A stretch of DNA of 64,000 bases, from contig NZ_AUMN01000024.1 in the NCBI RefSeq assembly GCF_000430705.1, forward strand, positions 1 to 64,000. Reading direction: 5' to 3'. Within the stretch, counting starts at the first letter, position 1, and each line of letters begins with the position of its first letter. Below the pieces are notes generated by a model that was not told the origin of the DNA, did no database searches, and saw only the letters and a program-made list of their open reading frames with translations. Shown piece after piece: positions 8,565 through 17,282 of this stretch. Origin of the DNA: Arthrobacter castelli DSM 16402. Its GTDB lineage: Bacteria; Actinomycetota; Actinomycetes; Actinomycetales; Micrococcaceae. The position numbers were made by a program, and so were the translations under genes.

Positions 8565-8596
8565 AAAGGCCGCCCCGGACGGATCCGGTGCGGCCT
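8565..8596 (-). terminator. Rho-independent-like terminator after tRNA-His
   Basis: Read on the minus strand, AGGCCGC (8596-8590) pairs with GCGGCCT (8573-8567), with an additional inner CCGG/CCGG pairing, and the hairpin is followed by TTTCG. It lies about 30 bp downstream of the tRNA-His gene. Confidence 0.6.
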
Positions 8597-8625
8597 GCAG
8601 AAACCGTTTGGCCTCGCATTTTCAA

Positions 8626-8702
8626 TGGGGTGAGTAACGGGGCTTGAACCCGCGACCTCCTGGACCACAACCAGGCGCTCTGCCAACTGAGCTATACCCA
8701 CC
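8626..8702 (-). tRNA. tRNA-His (anticodon GTG)
   Basis: The minus strand folds into a full cloverleaf. The acceptor GTGGGTA pairs with TACTCAC, and the anticodon arm CCTGG-TTGTGGT-CCAGG presents GTG. The extra G at position -1 faces discriminator C73, as expected for histidine tRNA, and CCA is encoded. Confidence 0.96.
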
Positions 8703-8718
8703 ATGTGACCCTACGACT

Positions 8719-9360
8719 TTATTCTGCTTCGGCCCTGGACACAAACCGGGCAGCGATTCGCTTGGCTTTGTCGCTGTCCGGGCCGGGGGCGGGCACGAAT
8801 ACCGACTCCCGGTAGTACTTCAATTCGTTGATCGAATCCTTGATATCGCCCAGGGCGCGATGGTTGCCTGTCTTCGCCGGAGACTGGAAATACGCCCTTT
8901 GGAACCAGCGCCGGGACAATTCCTTGATGGTTGACACGTCGATGATCCGGTAATGCAGGTGATCGATGACGGCAGGCATGTCGCGGGCCAGGAACATCCG
9001 GTCCATGCCCACCGAATTTCCGGCCAGCTGAGCCTTATTGGGCGTCGGCACCCAGGCGGTGATGTATTCCAGCACCTGTTGTTCGGCCTCGGCCATGGTG
9101 ATGCCGTGCGGCAACTCGTCGAGCAGCTTGGACTCGGTGTGCATATGCCGGACAAAGTCGCCCATCCGGTCCAGGGCCCCTGGTTCCGGCCTGATGACGA
9201 CGTCGACTCCGTCCCCAAGGATGTTCAATTCGGAGTCTGTGACGAGCACGGCCACCTCGATCAGCGCGTCGGCGAGCGGGTCCAGACCGGTCATCTCACA
9301 GTCGATCCATACGATGTGTTCGTTAGATATAGGCACCTGACCAATGTACCGTGCCGTCAT
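8719..9360 (-). CDS. orn: Oligoribonuclease
   Basis: Orn is a 3'-5' exonuclease of the DEDDh family that degrades two- to five-nucleotide RNAs, including pGpG from cyclic-di-GMP turnover. The DEDD residues are visible in IVWIDCEMTGLDP, in the middle segment around SVGMDRMFLARDMP, and in the closing HRALGDIKDSI, which has the catalytic histidine. The protein is up to 213 residues. The ATG at 9360 adds MTARYIGQ ahead of an in-frame GTG (about 9336), which would give the more usual length; neither start has a strong ribosome binding site. The gene is immediately upstream of tRNA-His on the same strand. Confidence 0.93.
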   Translation of the reverse strand: MTARYIGQVPISNEHIVWIDCEMTGLDPLADALIEVAVLVTDSELNILGDGVDVVIRPEPGALDRMGDFVRHMHTESKLLDELPHGITMAEAEQQVLEYITAWVPTPNKAQLAGNSVGMDRMFLARDMPAVIDHLHYRIIDVSTIKELSRRWFQRAYFQSPAKTGNHRALGDIKDSINELKYYRESVFVPAPGPDSDKAKRIAARFVSRAEAE

Positions 9361-9495
9361 GCCGGCAGCACCCGAAGCAACCGCAGCACCCGCAAGCCCC
9401 CGCAGACTCGCGGCCCCCGCTGCAGCGCCGCGTGCGTGCGCTAGACTTGCGGCACGATGCCGATGTTGCTTCGAAGATAGGAAATCCTTCCAGAG

Positions 9496-11022
9496 ATGAC
9501 CGGTCCGGTTCCGTCCACAGAGCCCCCTGCACGGGGCTCCGGTCCGGAAGTGGACAACCCGAAACGTGCCATCGTGTCCGGAACCGTCGGCTCGGTCATG
9601 ATGCTGGCCGGCTCCCTCGGCGTCGGGTGGCTCCCGGCCGTATCCGATCTTTCACGCTGGCCATTGTTCATATTTCTGCGGCTCAATCCGTTTGGGGTCG
9701 TGCTCTGCGTCGTGCTACTCGCAGCCGGCGCCATGTTGCTGGTGCGCTCCTGGCTCCGGCTGGGACAGCAAGTACGTGTCTGGGGCCGGCAGGCGCGCAG
9801 GGCCACACTGACGGCCGTGGCGGCCTGGGGTGCACCGATGATGCTCGCCATTCCACTGTTCAGCCGCGATGTGTACGCGTACATGGTGCAGGGCCAGATG
9901 GTGCTCAACGGACTCAACCCCTACGAAGAGGGCTACTCCCAGGTGTCCAACTGGTTCTCCACCGGCGCCGACAAGCTCTGGGCCCAAAGCCCGACGCCTT
10001 ATGGGCCCTTGTTCCTGTGGGTCGAGGAATGGGTCGCCTGGCTGTCCGGCGGCCAGCAGATGCTGTCCATCCTGCTGTTCCGGCTTGTCGCACTCGCCGG
10101 AGTGGCGCTGTGCATTGTGTACGTACCAAAACTCGCCAGGCTGCACGGCATCAACCCGCACCGGGCGCTGTGGCTGAGCGCGGCCAACCCGTTGTTCCTC
10201 ATCAACTTCATCGCGGCGGTGCACAACGATGCGCTGATGCTGGGCCTGGCCCTGGCAGGTCTGTACCACACTGCGGTCAGGCGGCCAGTGCTGGGGATCC
10301 TGCTGGTCTCCCTGTCGATCGCCGTCAAGCCCGTGACAATCATCTTCCTTCCTTTTATCGGCCTGCTGTGGGCGGGCAGGAGAGCCGGCTGGGGGCGGAA
10401 AAGCCTCTACTGGGCGCTGACCGCCTGTGCCTCCTTCGCGGTGCTGGCGCTGCTGGGGGCATTGAACGGCTACGGATTCGGCTGGGTTGGCGCCATGAGC
10501 ACCCCCGTCACGCTGTGGATCTGGTACGCACCGGTGGGGATTGCCGGATGGATTGTGGCCACGTTGTTCAGCGCCTTCGGGCTCAACGGCTGGGTCTTCG
10601 GCAATGTCGTGCACCTGCTGGGGCTGGCCGCAGCCGGAGTCATCATCGTGCTGCTGGCGCTCAAGGGAAGCTACCAGCGCATCATCCGGCGGCTGGCGAT
10701 CGCTCTTGGCGCGCTGGTGCTGCTATCGCCGATGATCCAATCGTGGTACGTGGTGTGGCTGATCCCGTTGTTCGCGGTGACCGGCATCCGCACCGACTGG
10801 CAGGTCAAGACCCTGTACTTCCTGGTCTCGTTCTTCATGATCTATTCGGTCTCCGACCAGCTCGATATCACCTGGTTCATCGACCTGAACCTGCTGGTGG
10901 CACGCTGCGTGGCGGCCGTGGTGGCCGTCGGGTTCGGCCTGTACCTGGTGTTCATCGACCCGAAGACGAAGGCGCTGTTCCTGCGCAAACTTGAAGACCC
11001 GCAGTCAACGCCGCAGATCTAG
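9496..11022 (+). CDS. mptB: Polyprenol-phosphomannose-dependent alpha-1,6-mannosyltransferase (MptB-like)
   Basis: This 508-residue multipass membrane protein (about 12 hydrophobic segments) resembles MptA/MptB, GT-C enzymes that extend the alpha-1,6-mannan core of lipomannan from polyprenyl-phosphate mannose outside the membrane. The family pattern is seen in the first outside loop, SRDVYAYMVQGQMVLNGLNPY followed by SPTPYGPLFLW, with the acidic residue of the GT-C active site. The protein begins with a proline-rich cytoplasmic stretch and then a transmembrane helix. It converges with the GT87 gene, overlapping by 18 bp at the 3' ends. Confidence 0.85.
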   Translation: MTGPVPSTEPPARGSGPEVDNPKRAIVSGTVGSVMMLAGSLGVGWLPAVSDLSRWPLFIFLRLNPFGVVLCVVLLAAGAMLLVRSWLRLGQQVRVWGRQARRATLTAVAAWGAPMMLAIPLFSRDVYAYMVQGQMVLNGLNPYEEGYSQVSNWFSTGADKLWAQSPTPYGPLFLWVEEWVAWLSGGQQMLSILLFRLVALAGVALCIVYVPKLARLHGINPHRALWLSAANPLFLINFIAAVHNDALMLGLALAGLYHTAVRRPVLGILLVSLSIAVKPVTIIFLPFIGLLWAGRRAGWGRKSLYWALTACASFAVLALLGALNGYGFGWVGAMSTPVTLWIWYAPVGIAGWIVATLFSAFGLNGWVFGNVVHLLGLAAAGVIIVLLALKGSYQRIIRRLAIALGALVLLSPMIQSWYVVWLIPLFAVTGIRTDWQVKTLYFLVSFFMIYSVSDQLDITWFIDLNLLVARCVAAVVAVGFGLYLVFIDPKTKALFLRKLEDPQSTPQI

Positions 11023-12258
11023 CCGCTGCCGGCGGCCCAGCCGGACAACGGCCTTCACGGCCCATCCGAGCAGCACAAACAGCAGGACATTCCGGCCGGT
11101 CAGCAAGAGGGCAACCCATGGGTTCAGGGTGTACAGCTCCCCGTAGAAAATCGGATACACCAGCGTGGTCAACGCCGCGATAACAAGCATCAGCAGCCCG
11201 GGCACCCGCCAGCCGTGCCGGTCGTGGGCCAGCCCGACGGCGACGACGGCGATCAGCCACACTTGGAACTGCGGCGAGCCAACCTTATTGAACACCACGA
11301 ACGCGCTCACCATAGCCAGCGATCCGGCCAGGATCAGCGGTGTACGTGCAGCGCCATTGCGCATCGCCCACACCAGCAGCCCGGCGATGCACAGTGCGGC
11401 GAGGATCAGCAGCGGGGTCATCAGGTTGGCCATCACGGGGCCCCATGCACCCCGGATTTCCAATGTATTGATGTCCCGGTGGTGGAAGACCCGGGCGTCA
11501 TCCAGTCCCAGTACCGCCTGCCACAACCCCGGAGTAGTGAATGGGGCTTCAAGCTGCATTCCCCGGTCTGCCTGCGCGCCGATGAAACTCAGCAAATGGG
11601 ACAATCCGCCTGCCGCGGCTACGGCGGCGGCAATCAGCACCGATACCGCGAAACCGGTCAGCAGCAGCGTCAGCCGCTTCCGGCCGGCCACCAGCAGCAC
11701 GCCGATGACGGCGGCCGGCCACACCTTGATCCATGTGGCCAGTGCCAGTACAGCGGAGGCAATGACGGGGCGGGCAGCAAACAGCATCAGGCCGGCGACC
11801 ACCATCGGACCGGTGAGACCGTCGATGCGTCCGACGGCGACCGGCGCCAGCACGGATGTGGCGGCCAGCCACCAGTACGCGGCGGGAAAGCCTTGGACCC
11901 GGCGCCCGCCACGGGTCAACAGCAGCACCGCCGCGGCGTTGAGCAGGGTGAAGATCAGCCACCACGTCAATTGGTAGAGATCGTAACCGGCAGCCATCGA
12001 GGCCAGCATCGGCAGCAGCGCGGCAATGGGATATACCCAGTCCTTATCCAGACCGACCCAGTTGCCGTTGTGCAGGCCGTTGAAAGCCCACCAGCGGTAA
12101 AAGGCGACGTCGCTGAGCACATCCCCTTGGACAATCAGCGGCAGCAGGAACATCAGGAACCCCAGGTGCACAGCGACGAAGACCAGCAGCAGGGTTCGGG
12201 GCCGCCGCATGCTCCGGCGGACCGCCGGAGGCAGCCGCTGCTGAAAGGTGGCAGGCAT
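11005..12258 (-). CDS. GT87/DUF2029-type polyprenyl-sugar glycosyltransferase
   Basis: The 417-residue product has about 10 hydrophobic segments and the layout of GT87 (DUF2029) enzymes, which use polyprenyl-phosphate sugars on the outer membrane face. An Asp-rich first loop (GDVLSDVAFYRWW, then LDKDWVYP) and a WIKVWPAAV stretch typical of the family are visible. Its ATG overlaps the TGA of ugd by one base (TGATG), so translation is coupled to ugd. The sugar donor and acceptor cannot be read from the sequence. Pairing with ugd hints at a surface glycan containing a uronic acid, which is inference. Confidence 0.75.
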   Translation of the reverse strand: MPATFQQRLPPAVRRSMRRPRTLLLVFVAVHLGFLMFLLPLIVQGDVLSDVAFYRWWAFNGLHNGNWVGLDKDWVYPIAALLPMLASMAAGYDLYQLTWWLIFTLLNAAAVLLLTRGGRRVQGFPAAYWWLAATSVLAPVAVGRIDGLTGPMVVAGLMLFAARPVIASAVLALATWIKVWPAAVIGVLLVAGRKRLTLLLTGFAVSVLIAAAVAAAGGLSHLLSFIGAQADRGMQLEAPFTTPGLWQAVLGLDDARVFHHRDINTLEIRGAWGPVMANLMTPLLILAALCIAGLLVWAMRNGAARTPLILAGSLAMVSAFVVFNKVGSPQFQVWLIAVVAVGLAHDRHGWRVPGLLMLVIAALTTLVYPIFYGELYTLNPWVALLLTGRNVLLFVLLGWAVKAVVRLGRRQRLDLRR

Positions 12259-13562
12259 CAGGGCCGGCCGAGCGCGCCGAATGTCCATCCGGCGTTGCGC
12301 CACTTGGTGGGATCGAGCACATTGCGGCCATCGATCATCACCGTCCGGGCCACCTGAGAGCTGAGCTGATACGGATCGAGCTGTCGGAATTGCTTCCACT
12401 CAGTCAGCAGCAGCAACGCATCCGCGCCGGCCACCGCCTCGGCCAGCTCCGGGGTGTACGCCAGATCTGGGAAGCGCAGTTTTGCGTTACCCGTGGCGTG
12501 CGGATCACACACCACCACGTCTGCTCCCGCGTCCTGGAGCTGTTGGGCCACGTCCAGTGCCGGTGAATCACGTACATCGTCACTGTCGGGTTTAAACGCT
12601 GCACCGAGCACCACCAACCGCATCCCTTCCAGCGGGCCGCAGATCCGTCGGGTCAGTTCCACCAGGCGGCTCCGCTGGCTTTGGTTGATGTGATCAATAT
12701 CATTGAGGAAATTGACGGCGGAGTCGACCCCGAGTTCTTCCGCCTGCGCCTGCAACGCACGGATGTCCTTGGGCAGGCAGCCACCGCCGAACCCGAGACC
12801 GGCGTTGAGGAATTTCCGTCCGATCCTCTCATCCAGTCCCAGCGCTTCGGCCAGTTCGGTGACGTCGGCTCCTGCGGCATCGCACAGTTCCGCCATGGCG
12901 TTAATGAACGAAATCTTGGTGGCCAGGAATGAATTGGCGCTGTTTTTGACCAGCTCCGCGGTTTGGTAATTCATGATCATCCGCACGGTTCCCTCGTCCA
13001 GCATGGGCGCGTATGCCTCGTCCAGGGCGGCGATGGCTGCCGCGGCATCCGTTTCGTCACGCACCCCGTAAATCAGCCGGTCAGGATGGAGGGTGTCCTT
13101 GACAGCATGGCCTTCACGCAGGAATTCGGGATTCCAGATCAACTCGGCACCGGCGTCGAGCACCAGCGGTGACAGCCGCGCTGCCGTGCCCACCGGGACT
13201 GTGGACTTTCCCACTATGACATCCGACGCTTCGAGGTAGGGCACCAGCGACCGCACCGCGGCATCGACGTATGACACATCGGCCGCGAGGCTGCCATCCA
13301 GTTGGGGGGTACCGACGCAGAGAAAGTGCATGGTCGACGACGCGGTGTCGGCGAAATCGGAGCTGAAGCGCAGGCTGCCGCGGTTCTGCGCCTCCAGCAG
13401 CAACTCGTCGAGGCCCGGCTCAAAGAAGGGGGAGTGGCCGGCCTTGAGCCGCTCCAGTTTCTGTTCGTCGATGTCGATACCGACGACGTCATGGCCCAAC
13501 GAGGCCATGCCTGCGGCGTAAACGGCGCCAAGGAAGCCACAGCCTATCACTGAAATCTTCAC
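12258..13562 (-). CDS. ugd: UDP-glucose 6-dehydrogenase
   Basis: This enzyme oxidises UDP-glucose twice with NAD to UDP-glucuronate. The protein is 434 residues and shows the N-terminal Rossmann motif ISVIGCGFLGAVYAAGMA, the substrate loop NPEFLREGHAV, and the catalytic cysteine in GFGGGCLPKDI, followed by the C-terminal domain with LGAAFKPDSDDVRDSP. I chose GTG at 13562, which follows AAAGGA and gives the usual VKISVIGCG start, over another GTG six codons upstream that lacks a ribosome binding site. It forms an operon with the overlapping GT87 gene and is divergent from the exporter genes. Confidence 0.93.
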   Translation of the reverse strand: MKISVIGCGFLGAVYAAGMASLGHDVVGIDIDEQKLERLKAGHSPFFEPGLDELLLEAQNRGSLRFSSDFADTASSTMHFLCVGTPQLDGSLAADVSYVDAAVRSLVPYLEASDVIVGKSTVPVGTAARLSPLVLDAGAELIWNPEFLREGHAVKDTLHPDRLIYGVRDETDAAAAIAALDEAYAPMLDEGTVRMIMNYQTAELVKNSANSFLATKISFINAMAELCDAAGADVTELAEALGLDERIGRKFLNAGLGFGGGCLPKDIRALQAQAEELGVDSAVNFLNDIDHINQSQRSRLVELTRRICGPLEGMRLVVLGAAFKPDSDDVRDSPALDVAQQLQDAGADVVVCDPHATGNAKLRFPDLAYTPELAEAVAGADALLLLTEWKQFRQLDPYQLSSQVARTVMIDGRNVLDPTKWRNAGWTFGALGRP

Positions 13563-13656
13563 AGTTGTCCTTTGCTCCACGACAATGCCATGCCCTTCGC
13601 GATGAGTTCGAAAGGTATCAATTACACTCTAAAGGGACGCGTTCGGCCCTCGCGGC

Positions 13657-13694
13657 ATCACGCGACCTGAACAGAATCACGCGACCTGAACAGA
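13657..13694. repeat. Two perfect tandem 19-bp repeats in the ugd/exporter divergent promoter region
   Basis: ATCACGCGACCTGAACAGA occurs at 13657-13675 and again directly at 13676-13694. The repeats sit 29 bp before the ATG of the ABC permease and about 95 bp upstream of ugd. Either slippage or an operator with direct-repeat binding sites would explain them; the position, overlapping the expected exporter promoter, makes regulation plausible but unproven. Confidence 0.85.
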
Positions 13695-13722
13695 TCATAC
13701 GTGGGTAAGGGAAATAGCTGGC

Positions 13723-14571
13723 ATGAACGCTGCCGACTTTGCGGCCGAGAACAATCTGCACCGTGTCGGTGCCAGGCCGCCCCTGCATCGCTACCTGCAG
13801 GAAATGTGGGAACGCAGGGACTTCGCCATCACGATGGCGAAGTTCAAGATCGAGGCGAACAATCAGAAGAACCGGCTGGGCATGTTGTGGATTGGCCTGA
13901 GCCCGGTCCTCACTGCCGCGGTGTACGGCGTCGTCTTCGGGGTGCTCCAAGGCGACCGTCGCCCGGACAACTTCGCATCGTTCATCATTGCCGGGGTCTT
14001 CCTGTTCCAATACTTCACCAACACGATGAACAATGGTGCGAAGTCGATCGTGAGCAACCGTGCGTTGGTCCAGTCGCTCGCGTTCCCCCGGATGACGTTG
14101 CCCATGGCGACGGTGGTCCAGCAATTGCTCAACGTGACAGTGATCATCTCGGTGATGTATGTCATCTTGTTCGTGCTGGGGAACCCCATCAAGTTGTCCT
14201 GGCTGCTGATCGTGCCGCTGGTCGTGATCATGACCGTCTTCAACGCGGGCGTGGCGCTCTTCATGTCCCGATTGACGGCGCACACACGGGACATCACGCA
14301 GTTGCTGCCCATTATTAATCGGTTCTTCTTCTACAGCTCCGGAGTCTTGTTCCCCATCGACCGGATCCTGTCCAGTTTCCCCGCCCTGCTGCAGGTGTAC
14401 GACTTCCATCCCATCTATGAATTCCTGGTGATCGGCCGCGGGGTGCTGCTTCAGGGATACACCGTCCCTTCTGAATACTGGTGGTATGCATCCGGCTGGG
14501 CAGCGCTGCTGCTGATCATTGGTACCGTGACATTCTGGGCAGCTGAGGAGAGCTATGGACGTGTCGACTAG
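13723..14571 (+). CDS. ABC-2 type permease for teichoic acid/polysaccharide export (TagG/Wzm-like)
   Basis: The 282-residue protein is the membrane subunit of an ABC exporter that moves lipid-linked wall polymers across the membrane. It has about six transmembrane segments after a cytoplasmic N-terminus, and the family start is visible (LHRYLQEMWERRDFAITMAKFKIEAN followed by KNRLGMLWIGLSPVL, split here at the first residues of the membrane domain). The C-terminal DFHPIYEFLVIGRG is also typical. It overlaps the ATPase gene by 17 bp, and the pair is the first step of the plus-strand operon that runs through to tagD. Confidence 0.88.
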   Translation: MNAADFAAENNLHRVGARPPLHRYLQEMWERRDFAITMAKFKIEANNQKNRLGMLWIGLSPVLTAAVYGVVFGVLQGDRRPDNFASFIIAGVFLFQYFTNTMNNGAKSIVSNRALVQSLAFPRMTLPMATVVQQLLNVTVIISVMYVILFVLGNPIKLSWLLIVPLVVIMTVFNAGVALFMSRLTAHTRDITQLLPIINRFFFYSSGVLFPIDRILSSFPALLQVYDFHPIYEFLVIGRGVLLQGYTVPSEYWWYASGWAALLLIIGTVTFWAAEESYGRVD

Positions 14572-15349
14572 AACGGAGGGCATCGTGGAACAGAGCGAGA
14601 CGCCCCCCGGCAAACCTGTCGTCGTCGTCGATGACCTGCATGTGGACTATAAGGTCCACGCCACGGGCAAACGGGCCAAGAATTCGCGCAGGAAACTGTT
14701 AACTCCCACCCGTGGTCTGAGCAGCGTCCATGCACTCAGGGGTGTTTCCTTCACTGCCTACGAAAATGAGTCGATCGGGGTGATCGGTTCCAATGGTTCC
14801 GGCAAGTCGACCTTGATGCGTGCCATCGTCGGATTGACTCCGCCCAGCAAAGGTGCAGTCTATGCATCGTCGCGGCCCAATATGCTGGGCATCGGCGCAG
14901 CCTTGATTCCGGATCTGTCCGGGGAGAAGAACATCATCCTCGGCGGACTGGCATTAGGGCTGCCGAAGGAGCGGATCAAGCAGCTGCAGGAAGAGATCAT
15001 TGAGTTCGCCGAGCTGGAGAACTTCATCGACCTGCCTATGCGGACCTATTCGTCGGGAATGCAGGCCCGGCTGAAATTTGCCATTGCCGTGGCGCGTGAC
15101 CACGAAATCCTGATCGTGGATGAAGCGCTGGCGGTGGGGGACCGGCGGTTCCGTCAGCGCAGCGAGGACCGGATCCGCGGGATCCGGGAAAATGCCGGAA
15201 CTGTGTTCCTGGTCTCCCACTCCATGAAGTCAATTGCCGACACCTGCAGCCGCGTGATCTGGCTGAACCAGGGGCAGCTGATGATGGACGGTGGTCCCGA
15301 AGAGGTTATCGAGGCCTATCAGGGCAGCAAGGGCCAGCCGGATGACTGA
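14555..15349 (+). CDS. ABC transporter ATPase for teichoic acid/polysaccharide export (TagH/Wzt-like)
   Basis: This 264-residue ATPase powers the permease encoded just upstream. Walker A is GSNGSGKST, the signature is the family variant TYSSGMQARLKFAIA, and Walker B is ILIVDEALAVGD. An N-terminal extension of about 50 residues contains a basic stretch (HATGKRAKNSRRK). There is no C-terminal carbohydrate-binding domain as in long Wzt proteins, so polymer end recognition of that kind is not expected. It overlaps the GT2 gene downstream by 8 bp. Confidence 0.9.
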   Translation: MDVSTRTEGIVEQSETPPGKPVVVVDDLHVDYKVHATGKRAKNSRRKLLTPTRGLSSVHALRGVSFTAYENESIGVIGSNGSGKSTLMRAIVGLTPPSKGAVYASSRPNMLGIGAALIPDLSGEKNIILGGLALGLPKERIKQLQEEIIEFAELENFIDLPMRTYSSGMQARLKFAIAVARDHEILIVDEALAVGDRRFRQRSEDRIRGIRENAGTVFLVSHSMKSIADTCSRVIWLNQGQLMMDGGPEEVIEAYQGSKGQPDD

Positions 15350-16406
15350 TCCGCTGAGCACGGGCGAATCGAGCAGAATGCCCGGCGTCTCATTCATCAT
15401 GCCCATCCTGAACGAGGCGAAATATATTGAGCGTGCCGTCACCAGTGTGCTGGCTCAAAAGTACGACGGCGACAAGGAAGTAGTACTGGCACTGGGCCCG
15501 TCGGCTGATGGCACTGACGAGATCGTCGCCCGGATGCAGCAGACCGAACCGCGGCTGAGGACGGTCCACAGCCCCACCGGAGCCACCCCTGCCGGCCTGA
15601 ACCTGGCTATCGGCGCCTCCATCCACCCGGTGGTGATCCGGGTGGATGCGCACTCCGAACTGCTCCCGGACTACACACGGCTGGGAGTGGGCACCTTGTT
15701 GCGCACCGGAGCGGACAATGTCGGCGGATTAATGGATGCCAAGGGCGAGAATGCCTTCCAGGCAGCAGTGGCCCGTGCCTATGTCAGCCCGGTCGGGCTG
15801 GGCGGCGGTGTCTACCACAGCGGCAAGCAGTCCGGCCCGGCTGAATCCGCCTACCTGGGCATCTTCCGGCGCGATGCACTCGTGTCTGCAGGATGTTTCG
15901 ACGAGTCGTTGCGGCGTGCCCAGGACTGGGATCTCAATTTGAGAATCCGCCAGAGCGGAGGCACCGTCTGGTTCGATCCCGACTTGCGGGTCACCTACTG
16001 GCCACGGTCGTCCTGGACCAAGCTGGTCCGCCAGTTCTATGCCACGGGCGTGTGGCGCGGGGAACTGGTGCGGCGCCACAGCGCACGCAATTCGCTGCGC
16101 TACTTCGCGCCGCCGGCGTTGGTCGCTGCGATATTCGTGGGATTGTCTTCCGCCATGCTCAAGGCCCTTGGACTCGGCTCGATGCTGCCCGCCGCCGCGG
16201 CGCGCACACTGACGTTCGCGGCCTGGGCGCCAGTGAGCTACCCGGTGTGGCTGTTGTGGGCGATCGCGACGTCGGGAAAGGGTATGAGCGTACGGGAGCG
16301 GATGTATTTGCTTGCCGTGCTGCCGAGCATGCATATCAGTTGGGGGTTGGGTTTCATCTCCGGCCTGTCAGCCGGCGCCGCCGACCAAGTCGACACCAGC
16401 CGGTAA
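15342..16406 (+). CDS. GT2 glycosyltransferase, ExoA-like
   Basis: The protein has about 354 residues with an N-terminal GT-A fold: SFIMPILNEAKYIERAV, then IRVDAHSEL as the DxD-type metal site, and RAQDWDLNLRIR as the ED-type catalytic region. The C-terminal third holds about two to four hydrophobic segments, as in ExoA-type membrane-associated enzymes that act on lipid-linked sugars. The ATG at 15342 overlaps the ATPase stop. Donor and acceptor are unknown; its place between the exporter and the CDP-alcohol enzyme suggests an early step on the lipid-linked chain. Confidence 0.8.
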   Translation: MTDPLSTGESSRMPGVSFIMPILNEAKYIERAVTSVLAQKYDGDKEVVLALGPSADGTDEIVARMQQTEPRLRTVHSPTGATPAGLNLAIGASIHPVVIRVDAHSELLPDYTRLGVGTLLRTGADNVGGLMDAKGENAFQAAVARAYVSPVGLGGGVYHSGKQSGPAESAYLGIFRRDALVSAGCFDESLRRAQDWDLNLRIRQSGGTVWFDPDLRVTYWPRSSWTKLVRQFYATGVWRGELVRRHSARNSLRYFAPPALVAAIFVGLSSAMLKALGLGSMLPAAAARTLTFAAWAPVSYPVWLLWAIATSGKGMSVRERMYLLAVLPSMHISWGLGFISGLSAGAADQVDTSR

Positions 16407-16412
16407 CGCCCC

Positions 16413-17282
16413 GTGGCTTCTGAGAACATGAATTCCGACGACAACGCCGCGCGCCGTCCTGATCGCCCGGCACGGCCGGCGCGTCCGACCCTGAATGAAT
16501 TGCGGGCTGTTGCACAGCCGCCCGAGGTGCGCAGCCGGAAGAACGCAGAGCATTGGACGGCGGATCTGTACCTGCGGCACATGTCGATCTACTTCACGAT
16601 GCTGCTGGTGCGGACCCGCATCTCGGCCAATGGTGTGACGGGATTAATGATCGCAGCCGGGTGGGCCGTGGCCGCCGCGCTGTTAATCCCCGGCATCTGG
16701 GGGCCGATACTCGCCGTCGTGTTTTGCCAGCTGCAAATGTACATCGACTGCTGCGATGGCGAGGTGGCCCGCTGGCGGGGGACCTCCGGCCCCAAGGGCG
16801 TGTTCCTGGACAAGGTGGGGCATTACACCACCGAGGGCTTCGTCGGGCTGGCCATCGGGCTGCGGGCCGTGGGGGACCTGGGACGGTTCAGCACGGATCC
16901 GGCCACGGCGTTCGGTTACGCTTTCGCCGGCGCATTGCTTGCCTTCTTCATCGTGCTGAATAAGGCGCTGAACGACATGGTGCATGTGTCTCGGGCCTTC
17001 GCCGGCCTGGAGCGGCTGCCCGACAAGGCCGAAGCGACCTCCTTTGGGCGGCGGTCAGTGGTGGCCCTGCTGCGCAGTGCTGCCCGGTTCGTCCCCTTCC
17101 ACCGGATATACCACTCCGTTGAGCTCGCGCTGCTGACGCTTGCCGCTGCTATCGCCACCCTGATCAGCGGCGTGCCGCTGGCTGGCGAGCGGGTGTTGGT
17201 GCTGGCGCTGGTCCCGCTGGTGATTCTTGCCACGATCGGCCACTTCATCACTATTGTTGCCTCCTCCAGGTTGACCAAATGA
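16413..17282 (+). CDS. CDP-alcohol phosphotransferase family membrane protein with D-to-H change
   Basis: The 289-residue protein belongs to the CDP-alcohol phosphatidyltransferase family, which transfers a phosphoalcohol from a CDP carrier. The signature is at residues 112-137 in DCCDGEVAR and GVFLDKVGH: Asp112, Asp115, Gly116, Ala119, Arg120, Gly129 and Asp133 fit, but the last of the four aspartates is His137. About six membrane segments follow a basic, proline-rich N-terminus. The start is GTG 16413 or the ATG five codons later. Close to tagD, it may use CDP-glycerol rather than CDP-diacylglycerol to place a first glycerol phosphate on a lipid-linked sugar; that is inference. Confidence 0.75.
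   Translation: MASENMNSDDNAARRPDRPARPARPTLNELRAVAQPPEVRSRKNAEHWTADLYLRHMSIYFTMLLVRTRISANGVTGLMIAAGWAVAAALLIPGIWGPILAVVFCQLQMYIDCCDGEVARWRGTSGPKGVFLDKVGHYTTEGFVGLAIGLRAVGDLGRFSTDPATAFGYAFAGALLAFFIVLNKALNDMVHVSRAFAGLERLPDKAEATSFGRRSVVALLRSAARFVPFHRIYHSVELALLTLAAAIATLISGVPLAGERVLVLALVPLVILATIGHFITIVASSRLTK

Noticed and set aside
8626-8702. tRNA genes as integration sites of a mobile island
   Set aside because: No integrase, no direct repeat of a tRNA 3' end and no transposase were found near any of the four tRNA genes; the surface-polymer locus has no visible mobile-element borders.
11215-12357. 380-codon open frame on the plus strand
   Set aside because: Gln/His/Arg-rich antisense shadow of the GT87 gene.
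13657-13694. Tandem repeats as a CRISPR array
   Set aside because: Only two directly adjacent copies without spacers and no cas genes.
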